A DNA stretch of 64,000 bases from the NCBI GenBank assembly GCA_963965975.1, contig OZ014423.1, positions 434,001 through 498,000 on the forward strand. Direction: 5' to 3'. The notes under the pieces are model-generated. The model was not told the origin of the DNA, did not search any database, and was given only the letters and a program-made list of their open reading frames with translations. The stretch comes from Xestospongia bergquistia (lineage: Eukaryota > Porifera > Demospongiae > Haplosclerida > Petrosiidae). This document shows, one piece after another, positions 24,893-35,620 of this stretch (within the stretch, counting starts at the first letter, position 1; each line of letters starts with the position of its first letter). The translations under genes and the position numbers were made by a program.

Positions 24893-26848
24893 ATGACAAG
24901 TTACTCTGTCCTTCTCTTGTTAGTTTGTCTAACGACTTCACTAGCTTCTATTGTGCACTGGAGTGGTAAAGATGGCTTACGTCTACGTTCAGACCAGACC
25001 AGACACATCCCTTTACAAGAAGTGCTAGACAAAGTGAGAGAACTTCGTGCTGCTAGTAACAATCCTGTCTCCTTGAAAGTTTCTTTAAATGATACTAGTC
25101 ACTATGGGTTGATTCACTACTCTGGTAATGATAGTAAAGTAAGTTATTGGAGTATATAATAGAATAATTATATGAGTTTGTTGTAATAGTTTTTAGTTTA
25201 TATTTCAATTATCACACACAGGTCATTTTTGTGCTGACATATAATATAAATAGTGGAACAGTGACTTCTAGTACTCTATATAGGTATATTATAATATTGT
25301 ATGTAGTATTATTTATATTAACACTATATATATATAGATCTGCTGACTATGGTGCTACATTTAGTAATATCAATAGTCAACTGGACTCAAGTACTACCCA
25401 CCTCACTCTCTATCCTCAAATTAACATTAGTCCTGAGGATTATCGTACTGTAAGGAACCTCCTTTCATAACAATAATTAATTACTACATCTTTACAGATT
25501 ATTATACCACATGAATCAAAACCTTATCTTTATATCTCCAAAAATGAGGGGGCTAGCTTTACTAAAAGAATTTTAACCCCTAGTACCATTAATCCTCGCT
25601 CATTATATTTCCATCCTACAGTGGAGAAATGGTTCTTAGCACATGATCCTACTAATAAACGTGTATGTCATGTGACTATCATGTGATGCATCATTTAATT
25701 GTACCTTTTTAGTTATACGTGTCTACAAATCTTGGACTGTCCTTTACTAAGTTATCAGATAATGTTGCATCTCTTTATGACTATCAATGGTACATTTTTA
25801 TAATGTTTTCTGTTCACATTTAGTTACACTAAGTTATTCATTATTCATTATCAGGACTACATCAATACATATTATATTACACTCATTTTCATTTACTAAT
25901 TAGGGGGGTTTACCCATATGATATTGACAGGACAATAGTCTATTATAACACAAATCCACCAAACTCTAATACCAGTAAGTAATAATTGTACTATGAATAA
26001 TGAAGAATTAACTAGACCCTATACCTTTAAACTTAGGACCCTATATGTATTAATTTCACATTAAAGTATGATATTCATGATAATTGTTTATCAAATGACA
26101 GATATAGTACATAAACTGTGTATGGCTTCTTAATTCATGTTATTAACACACACTACATTATGAACTTGTCAATTGTATCAAGTAAGAATCATTTTGTAAC
26201 AAGAGCTATGATTGTATGAAAGATGTTAACATTTGATTTTATTATATATCACATTTTATGCTAACTTTATTATATAATAGTTATTATATATTATTAATAG
26301 TTATTATTATATTATTAATAGTTATTATTTATTTTTATAGCTCAAGTTCAACTTTATATTCAACGTTCTCCTTATACTACCAATACAGTAACTGAATTTG
26401 ATCCTAATCTTGGAAAACATGATGCCTTTCTTATTGTAGATAGATATATATTTGCTCAGGTATGTAACAGTTTATCTATCTATCTATTTATTTAACAGTT
26501 TTGCTGTCCATTTTACTTTTCATAGACCCATTTCATAATTCAAATATTTTTAATTCTTATATTTAGAAAACTGTTAACAATGTTGTCCAACTTTATACCA
26601 GTCATGATCGTAAACCATTCAAGTTGGCACATATTCCTTCTTCATTACTTCATAAAAACTATCTTGTAGCCAGTATTAAGGCATTACAAGCATTAGTTAT
26701 TGTTGAACATACTAATGGACAATTTAATCTGTATTTATCAGAAGAGGCTGCCCAATATTTCTCTCTTTCTTTATCAGATATTGTTGTATCAAGTAATTAT
26801 GTGATTGACTTGGAATTAGTAAGATTTATAATTTATTGAATATTACAT

Positions 26849-26889
<41 letters not shown>

Positions 26890-28700
26890 GATTGAGAGTA
26901 TGAACTATACTACATATATAGCTAATCAAAATGTCCGTTCTAGTCCTACTGTCACCAATCCACCTGTTCGTACTCTTATATCTTTTGATGCTGGAGGTAA
27001 CTGGGAAAAACTCCGCCCACCTTCTCAGGATAGTGATGGAAACGATATTCAATGTGTTCAAGTAATAAATAATTTAGTGGGTGTGGTTTCTAAATATTTT
27101 ATACTTAATTCCAGCCATCCTGCTCGTTACATCTCCATATGGACAATAGTCAATATTATCGTACTGGAGTTTATTCACAAGATTCAGCTCCTGGTATAAT
27201 TATTGCTCATGGTCAGTAAGCAGTCATGTGATAATCATGACTTTACTATGAATCACATGATATAGGTTACACAGGAACCTCACTTTCAACTAGTAATGTT
27301 AATTTGTATATATCTCGTGATGGTGGGTCCACATGGTACATGGTATGAACCACACCCCTTTACTATGCACAATTAAAATATTCTTTAAAATTTTAGACAT
27401 TAAAGTCAACATGGGGTGTAGCTGTAATGGATCATGGTGGATTAATTGTAGCTGCTCAAGATTACCATCAATTTTCAAGTTCTCCATCTAAAGTTCTTAA
27501 ATATTCCTGTGATGAGGGTAACAGCTGGACCAGCTTTACCTTTTCTAATCAGTATACTGTTGTATTTGGTGTCATTACTGAACCAGGAGAGACTACAACT
27601 GTTGTGAGGTACTTGTTATCATACTGATATTATATTAAATGTGTTCTCTAGTTTGTATGGATTTGTTTCTAATACAGGATGGGTTGTAATAAGAGTTAAT
27701 TTTACAAACATTTTTCCTTCAAAATGTGGCAATAGTGACTTCTATAAATGGACTCCGTATGATGAAGTAAACCTGTATGACCAGTTTATTTAACTTGTTT
27801 AACTTGTATTGTTATAGACCACAGACACTGGTTGTCTATTAGGTGGGTCAGTAACTATTGAGAGAAGACTTAATACACATTGTTGTTTAATTGGTAAAAA
27901 TTATGTCCGAGAAGTTAATTATACCAAATGTGCTTGTTCTGAAGACGACTTTGAATGGTAAGTGTGTGTGGCTATTTTAATTATGTGATCTATCATTTTA
28001 GTGACTATGGTTACAAACATGCTAATGGTATTGATGGTTCTTGTATTAGAGATAACACAATAACATTACCCAATAGTTGTACCTCTGGTGTAACATCTTA
28101 TATGAAGAGTCAAGGGTTAGTGATAGTCATCTTTACTATAGTGCTATTCTTTCCACATTATACCACTCCTTCCTTTCTAGATATCGCAAGATTGGAGGTG
28201 ACGTTTGTACTGGGGGTGTGGAGAACCAATATGCCCCTATGGAGGCACCATGCTGTACTGAAGGTGGTAAGCAAATTGTGAACAAACTTTCTGGTTGTTA
28301 CAATTATTTTTATTACTGTCTACCAACTAACAAAGGAAAGAATAGTTATTATAATGCAGTCATTGGTTTGAGTGTTGCTCTCTCGATAGCAATTTTATTA
28401 ATTGTTGTCATGTTTATCATCATGATAGTACTTGTCAAGTAAATCAATTAATATCATATATTTTAAACTTTGACCTTTTTATTGCTCAGAAAATCTAAAA
28501 AAAGGACACAAAACTATCATGCAGTCCCCACTGAGGAACATCTTGCTTTTAATAGTGAGCATGAAGAAAGTCCTATTGAAACATCAAACCTTGGTCAGTA
28601 GTTATGACTGTCATGATTAATTGTTGTTGTCACTTATCAAACAGGTATTCAAAACAAGGATGACGACAACGATGAGGATGAAGAACCTCTGGCTCTATAA
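24893..28700 (+). CDS. Sortilin-like VPS10 receptor, copy D (no mucin-like stalk)
   Basis: Same exon plan as copies A and B: signal peptide MTSYSVLLLLVCLTTSLAS, Asp boxes SADYGATF, SKNEGASF, STNLGLSF (a Ser-Thr-Asn change in the third), SFDAGGNW, SRDGGSTW and SCDEGNSW, and the Cys module. The exon before the membrane reads GGKNSYYNAVIGLSVAL instead of the Thr-rich units, so the stalk is absent. The tail is the most diverged of the three (KSKKRTQNYHAVPTEEHLAF, then an ETSNLG insertion), but YHAV and the acidic EDEEPLAL end are kept. The stop TAA is at 28698-28700. This copy is therefore older, or less homogenised at its 3' end, than A and B. It converges on the FN3 receptor gene. Confidence 0.9.
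26853..26888 (+). repeat. (CT)18 polypyrimidine tract at a VPS10 acceptor, copy D
   Basis: Pure CT run directly before the AG acceptor, the third allele-like length of this tract in the cluster. Confidence 0.9.
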
Positions 28701-28978
28701 GTACCTGTTTTGTGCTGTTTTTGTGTAATGTATTTTAGTCAAAATTTTATTTTATTTTTGATTACATATGTTATTGTATAAGAGAACCTAAAAATGTGTC
28801 ATGTCATAAAATGCTGCTTTACTTGATTTTAATACGTTAGTTATTTTTCTTTGCTTTTAAAAATTTAATTTTAAAATTAATAATAATTATTATTATTGTG
28901 TACATGTACGTGTGCAATTTACATGTAAATTCTTGTGTATGCATTAATTATTGTTTATTGTTAGTTATTATTTTAATA

Positions 28979-31900
28979 TTAGTTAATTATTGAATCACTA
29001 GAGCTCACAGGAAATGATCGTCTGTAAGCATTATGTGGTAAACAACCATCACTATGTGCTTCAGCCATAAAAGGGTAATGCTGGACAAAGGGTGGAGCTA
29101 AGTAGCCTGTGTCATCTGGCTCCATTGTGATAACCAGTTGAGATTTTGTGGAATGAACTGAACCATACGATCCACTTGAAGAAGTGTCCGGCTTTATATC
29201 TGCTGTCATCTGATTCGACAAAGAACAATCATAAATATTTGCGCTAGATTCGTCAGTGGGTGTGGTTTCTTGAGAACTGCTTTCTCCTGTAATGACTCGT
29301 TTGAGTGCTGACATGTTGACCACAGCAGTAGTTTTGGACCCACTGGCAGAAGCAGAGGGAGTGAGTCCTGGAGCACTACCAAATGTTTTAACACGATTTG
29401 GTACATGGGATTTGTGCCTTATAATATCTATAGAGTTTCTTCTTAGTTTCTTTCCTTTATAAATTGATCCAGATTGATATACATATGTTTTTGGGTGATT
29501 CTTGTCTGATTCCAATGATGAACCATTGGATTGGGGAGATGAGATTATAGGGCTGTGTTTCTTGGATCCAGTTTTTGGTTGTGCTACTGAAAGTCCGGTA
29601 GAAGCACTGTTGTATGCAGAAGTTATTGGAGCTGGAAAATTAGCAGAAGAATCTTCAACCTTTTTGGATGTAGATGTTCTTGATTTAGGTAATGGATTAG
29701 GTGAGGGAGAATCTTTAGACATCGTTCTTGGTTTAGGTACTGGATTAGGTGAGGGAGAATCTTTAGACATTGTTCTTGGTTTAGGTACTGGATTAGGTGA
29801 TGGAGAATCTTTTGACATCGTTCTAGGTTTAGGTATGGGCCTTGATGTTTGTGAGGGAATTTTTGTTCTTGGTTTAGGCACTGGCCTTGGTGTTTGTGAG
29901 GGAATTTTTGTTCTTGGTTTAGGCACTGGTGCTATAACAGGAGCATCTTGATGTTTGGGTATCATTTTGTTTGTTCTTGGTTTGGGTATAGGAGTAGTTT
30001 GAGTAGAGGACATGAAACTATGGAAAGATGAGTTAGCAGACAATGGTTTATCAGATAAATTATCCTCATTCTGAGAAAGAAGTGGCTCTGGTGATGATTG
30101 TGCTGTGACATACACCAAAGAAGACTGAGCACGAGGTAACGGAGCCAGAAAATACATTGATGAAAGAGATGGCAATAAAAATGGAGATGATCGTTTTGGG
30201 AGAGGGTAGAGGATGTCACTAAATTGTAGCTCCATGTCAGGTGCATGATCAAATTGAGGCCCACTGGTGTTGCTGCCAGAGAGAGACAAGCTAGCAAAAA
30301 GGGCAGGAGTTGCAAGTTGAGTGACTGACTGACTACCACCAATAAAGGAGACACTACCTGTAGAATCAGTAAGCTCTTCAGTAGGCATAAGTGAGCTTGG
30401 TTCAATGGCTATATACTCAGCAGGCAATGATGATTCAGGTTCTTCTTGTAAATGTTCAGAAGACTGAACAGTTGCCATGACATCATCCATTTTTGAAGTA
30501 CTAACTGGAGATCCCATAGAAGAAACTTCTTTAACTGGTTCAACAACTTCTGGTTCAATTGAGGAAACTGTCTCTTCTATTATATATTCCTTAGCCTCTG
30601 GTTCCAATGGAACAACAGATTCAATTACCAAAGGTTCCTTAACAACTGGTTCAAAAAATGCTGATTGCATTGAAGTAACTGGCTCAACTGCAACAGGCTC
30701 TGGGTCAACAACTAGTGAAGGAATTGGTTTGACTGCAACAGGCTCTCGTGTTGGAGGAACTGGTTCAACTGCAACAGGTTCTGGGTCAGCAACTGCTGGA
30801 GGAATTGGCTCAACTGCAACAGGCTCTGGGTCAACAACTCCCAGAGGAATTGGCTCAACTGCCACAGGCTCTAGGTCAACAACTGCTGGCTTGACTGCAA
30901 CAGGCATCAGTGTTGGAGGAACTGGTTCAACTGCAACAGACTCTGGCTCAACAGCTGCTGGAGGAACTGGCTTGACTGCAACAGGCATCAGTTTTGGAGG
31001 AACTGGTTCAACTGCAACAGACTCTGGCTCAACAGCTGCTGGAGGAACTGGCTTGACTGCAACAGGCATCAGTGTTGGAGGAATTGGCTCGACTGCAACA
31101 GGCTTCTCAATCAGACCAACAATATTTGGTGGCATTGAGGTAATTGGCTTAATTTCAATGGACTCCTTGAACACTGGTTCCATACCTTGTTTGACACCAA
31201 TAGGCTCTTTAACCAGTTCAACCTCTTGTTCAAAAATTGCCAGAGCAACTGACTTGATTACTGGAGGTTCCTCAACTACTGGCTTTTGTGCAAGCTTCTT
31301 GACTACTTGTTCAAGTTGATCAACTTTAATAGGTTTCTTGGTAATTTCAAGTATTGGCTCAACAGTAAACTGCTTGTTAGTAGATTTTACAGACTCTGCT
31401 GGCTCTGATTCTTTCTTTGCCTTCTGACTAACCAACAATGGAAGGCAGGTAATAGAAGAAACAGCAACAAGAGGACTGCTATTATCTTCATCGTATTCCT
31501 TCAATGAGATAGGAATTGAATTAATAAGTGCAATAAACTCTTTCTTATTGCCTACCTGATGTTGCCTTCTTTTGTCAAGACTCAAAGCGACATTATAACC
31601 TTGAAGATTACTGTATTGATACACGTTTTGAGAAACTTGATAATTTGGCATATAATTACGTGGAGATCTGGGTGACATATTAGGAATTGGCGTTGGTGAG
31701 GTACTTCTTGAAACAGGTTGTTGTGGGGTATGTGCAATCCGTGGGTACATATTGGGATAAGTAGATTGTTGTAGAGGGTGTCGTGGGGACAGGAGTGGAG
31801 CAGTTGATGCATTTGGTCGAGAAGATGGTTGCGGAGATGGGAAAGAGGAATGGAGAGGAGTGAATGGAGGAATAATAGTTCTAAATAAAGAAGGAAATAC

Positions 31901-33324
31901 ATTATACTTCATTGAGAAATAAACAAACCTTAGTCGATTGTATCTCTTTTCTCTTGCTTTACCTCTCCATTCAGATATTACTTTTTTGTAAGCAAGTGAC
32001 AATCCAAGTATTATTAGTAATATTCCCAATGGTATGGCACTTGCTCCTATTACAAAAGCTTTCTCACCGTAACGTTGCCGAAATGAGGCAATTCTTGTTC
32101 GAAGAGACTGTGTAGATCCTTTCAGTTTTTCCAATGGGAGCAGAGTACGAGATGAGTTTGAGGGGAACTCTACAACAAAAAGGAGAAGAATAACATTGTA
32201 TGCAAATATTTTACTTACTTAGAGTCAGTACATTTGAGGGATCACTGTAAGAGTGAAGTAGTTCGTTTTTCTGTAAAGACATAGATACATATTTCATTGG
32301 TTTCTTAAAAGTGTTAGTCACTCTTTACCTCATTGTGTGTGTAAGCAGTTGTCACAATGATGTAAGAACTACCTCTCTTTAGAGCTCCATGAAACAAGGT
32401 CCCATCAATAATAAGATAATGTGGTAAAGGCCCATCAAATGGAGTACCTTTGCGCATGTAAAATGACGTGGCTTTCTCAGATTTTTGAGCTTGTTCTAAA
32501 GTTGAAAGCTTTCCAAATGGTTTGTATTTTTCATCAGAAATAAGAGGTGAGTTTTGATTGTCTGAAGCAATTCCATCCACTAAATGAAACTGTATTTCAT
32601 AGCCACTGAAAACGATACACAACACAGTACAGACGTGTAGTGTTATTTGTATAAAGAAAATACCTAATAGGTCCATTACGAGTTGATGTATTGTGCAGTT
32701 CAACTGTAAAGAGATGACCATTTAAGTTAGATTCAACAACATTTGGTTTCTGAGGAGGTTCAGGAGCTACAAATATAAAAAATATGGCATCATCCACACA
32801 AAAAGATAACAAAAGTTACCTCCAACTTGTGAATGAAAGTCCAGTTCTCTTATGTTTTTTGTTCTTTTTCCGTCAGCAGACAACCGAATTTTACAGGAGA
32901 AAGTCATGCTTGGTTTTAGATTAGCTAACATTCCGTAACCAGATATAGCAGGATAGTAATGGCTTCGTCTAATACGATCCATCATGAGATGACCATTTGG
33001 AGTTGTATAATTGTGTTCACCATAGCACACAACCTAGATGTCAGAGCTGATGTTGAAAAATACCACATACTATATTATTGAATACCTTCATAAGGTCGTA
33101 TTGTTTGCAATGATGAATATGTCTAAGTGTCCAATGGAGAGAGACTGAATTAGCAGTCACGTTTTTTGCAGTTATATCAATGCATATTATGTCATCTGAA
33201 ATGTTATAATAAAATATAGGTGCATTAAAACGAGAATTTTCCATAATTTACCGGTGCAGGCAAGGGACATCTGACCGCCTATCATCAAAACAACTAATAA
33301 AAAGCGAATCATGTCGATTTTCAT
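28979..33324 (-). CDS. Single-pass FN3-like receptor with giant proline-rich cytoplasmic tail
   Basis: I do not recognise an orthologue. The start MKIDMIRFLLVVLMIGGQMS (ATG 33324) is a signal peptide. The ectodomain looks like two fibronectin-III units: ITAKNVTANSVSLHWTLRHI...MTFSCKIRLSADGK, then PEPPQKPNVVES...TRNGPIRGYEIQFH...RGSSYIIVTTAYTH. The second resembles the last FN3 unit of receptor-type tyrosine phosphatases. A helix FVIGASAIPLGILLIILGLS precedes a basic stop-transfer and a tail of almost 1000 residues encoded mainly by one exon (28979 to about 31880). The tail holds VAVEPVPP/VAVKPVPP repeats (about 30670-31100), then six PxPxPR motifs (PIPKPR, PVPKPR) plus a degenerate PLPKSR at 29670-30000. 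No phosphatase or kinase domain is present. It probably acts as an SH3-protein scaffold at the membrane (inference). Confidence 0.8.
29690..29850 (-). repeat. 48-bp coding repeat (SPNPVPKPRTMSKD units)
   Basis: Three near-identical 48-bp units in the receptor tail each encode SKDSPSPNPVPKPRTM or a close variant. The leftmost has the arginine motif altered to PLPKSR. Confidence 0.85.
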
Positions 33325-33544
33325 AAGATACTTGCAATGACAAAACTTGCTTCTTTCGCAAAATCGTCCGAGTGCGATATGACAGGTAGCAGCGCGTAAA
33401 CCACGCCCCTAGCACCGCGCGCATACGTAGTAAAACGTCACCCTTATTTTAACCCGAATACAACAGTACTATCATGAAGATGAATTCATAAACACTGCAC
33501 TCAATACAATGACCACAGACAAAAACATGACTTTTTAATATGTG

Positions 33545-35283
33545 CTAAATAAACAATGGATGATATTGCTTAAGAGTAAGTTTCCGACGACACGAAGGAC
33601 ATTTCTGAGTTGTTGAAATAGCCTTTCTAATACATGAGTTACAAAAAACATGTCCACAAATAGTAGTAACTAATTTACGACCAGCTGCCTCAAACTACAG
33701 AGAGAAAATTAGTAAAATAATAAAACTATATATACCTCTATAAATGTAGTAATTCACTATTACCTGTGTAACACTTTGCAGACAAACAGGACAAGATAAT
33801 GAAGTCTTTGTTGAGCCATCACTGCTACTGGTAGCAGTGGCACTATTTGTACTGTCTGTAGATTCTGTTTCTTGTCTTTGTGGTTCTCTTGAGATACCAG
33901 TATAATATATGCCATTACGACGTAGTCGCTTACTATATAAAATATAGTGTTTATATATATATGTGTGTGTGTGTGTATAGTATATATATATATATATATA
34001 CTATACATACTATATAGTATATATATGATGGACTGTTCTTTGTATTACTGACCGAGAAGGGGAATTTAGGATTATTACATCATCATTAGAAGAATTAACA
34101 AACACAACATCTTGAGAGTGACTTGATACTGGTGGACCATGTGAGTTAGTAAATCGACAACTGGGTCGTTGGCCTGAGGTAGAAATAGGGATTATTTAGA
34201 AATACAAGCTATAAATAAATAAACTTACCTAAAGTAGAAATTCTAAGTGGATGAGGCTACAAATATAGAGAGATAATAATGCATTAATGATGATTCATTC
34301 CTTCTCTTTAACTTACAGATTCTGTCAAGTCAACAATCTCTTCAACATCCAATACACTGCTATCATTAGTTAGATCAACTACACTCCCAGGTGATGAAGT
34401 TCTATTGAAACTAACATCATTAGAAGATGATCCCCCTTGAATGGAATGACCATTACCATATTGATAATCAAACAATACTAGAATGAATAAGGGAAAGAGA
34501 GAACTGATCTGTCATCCATACTAATTTTCCCTAATCAATCACCTGTCCCCTCCCACACAAATAATTAAATAATGATGTAAGTTAAATGTATTAGGTCTGA
34601 TCCGTTCCTGGAACACCAAATAGTTATGAATATTGTTATAGTGATTCATGAATATTATTAGCAGAACACAACACTTGCATTGACTAACCTCTATCTGTAG
34701 TTGGTGACAAAGTTATTGGAAGAGTATTTGGACTAGAAAAGAATAGACATTGAAAGTAATCAACAAACCATTATCTACAGCAATTTCAGGGGTAAGACCC
34801 TGAGTTACCTAATAATATAATAGTGTATACATCAAAAGAAGAAAGAGAAAAATGAAAGCATACAATGTTTGAAGGGTGCTGTTAGGGGTAAGACATTAAA
34901 ACATCCTGTATTTCTCCTCAATAAGAATAACAAAACACATATCAATTAATATATCTTGTAATTGTACAATAGATACTAGAGTTTCTGCGGTTTTACTGAC
35001 ATACAAAACCATAGGCACCTCCCACTTGTACCTTGTTGAATGATCATGTCTGGTTATTACTGGTTCCTCCATTATTACCACTGCACGTTCCCACTTGGTG
35101 GGTGGAGTCTGCTTTCTTCTGCGGCTGTGTGATATGGATGGTCTTTGAGAAATGGCTGCTGATGATCCTAGTCTCTTCACTTTTGTTCTAGAATTACGAA
35201 CTCTCTGAAATAGAATATAAAACAAAGAATTGATAGAAGAGATATTTGGAGATGAATTACACTTAGATACTCACATCGGCCAT
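33545..35283 (-). CDS. RNF4-like: RNF4-type SUMO-targeted E3 ubiquitin ligase
   Basis: The start MAD at 35283 is followed by a basic exon (RVRNSRTKVKRLGSSAAIS). The middle exons carry candidate SUMO-interaction motifs: VVDLTND, EEIVDLTES, DVVFVNS and DVIILNS. The C-terminal RING reads CPVCLQSV, TTICGHVFCNSCI and KCPSCRRKLTLKQYHPLFI, closely matching the RNF4 end (CPTCRKKINHKRYHPIYI). RNF4 binds poly-SUMO chains through its SIMs and ubiquitinates SUMOylated nuclear proteins such as PML. The stop TAG is at 33545. One intron holds a TG/TA palindromic microsatellite (33955-34025). The gene is divergent from the iRhom gene. Confidence 0.88.
33955..34025. repeat. (TG)n/(TA)n palindromic microsatellite in an RNF4 intron
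   Basis: Runs of tatata, gtgtgtgtgtgt and a self-complementary tatagtatata/tatactata segment could fold into a hairpin. Confidence 0.8.
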
Positions 35284-35620
35284 TTCTTTGTTCAGTATAT
35301 ACTCTTTAGAAAAGCAGTGAAGGCGTACTCGTTCAGTGCCTTCTACTGCTCAAGCTTTGCTTAGTTGGTAGTGCGTTAGCATAACAAAATGATTTTAAAA
35401 TTATTTTTGAGCTGTTAATTAGAACACATACGGTATCTATCACTCCTCTTCAATTAAAAGTGCACTTAGAGCACTGCTAGGCGTTGAGAAGATTCAAGGT
35501 GAGGAAAATGAGTCTGTACTATCTGTAGTCAATAATATTTGATATCTAGAACATTAATTAGTAGACATAGTAGGCCCCTGTGATTTAACATGAAAATGTT
35601 TTTCTTATAGTTTTATTGTT
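35284..35620. promoter_or_regulatory. Divergent spacer of the RNF4-like and iRhom genes
   Basis: 337 bp between opposite ATGs. A tttcttatag acceptor-like site sits at 35601-35610, just before the iRhom ATG, suggesting that iRhom has a 5' UTR intron here. A tRNA-like snippet (gcttagttggtagtgc, about 35358) lacks the other arms. Confidence 0.45.

Noticed and set aside
29502..29951. 149-codon plus-strand frame with LGLGTGLG repeats
   Set aside because: Antisense shadow of the PKPRT repeat; no homology or splice context.
30477..31319. 280-codon plus-strand frame rich in Gly/Thr/Ser
   Set aside because: It is the antisense shadow of the VAVEPVPP repeats in the FN3 receptor tail.
33360..33430. 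GC-richer patch upstream of the FN3 receptor as a CpG-island-like feature
   Set aside because: Only about 70 bp with a few CpGs; too short to call.
35345..35420. tRNA-like string gcttagttggtagtgcgttagc
   Set aside because: It resembles a D-arm/A-box, but the D stem mispairs, no anticodon stem forms, and no T-arm (ggttcgaatcc type) follows. At most a tRNA-derived SINE fragment.
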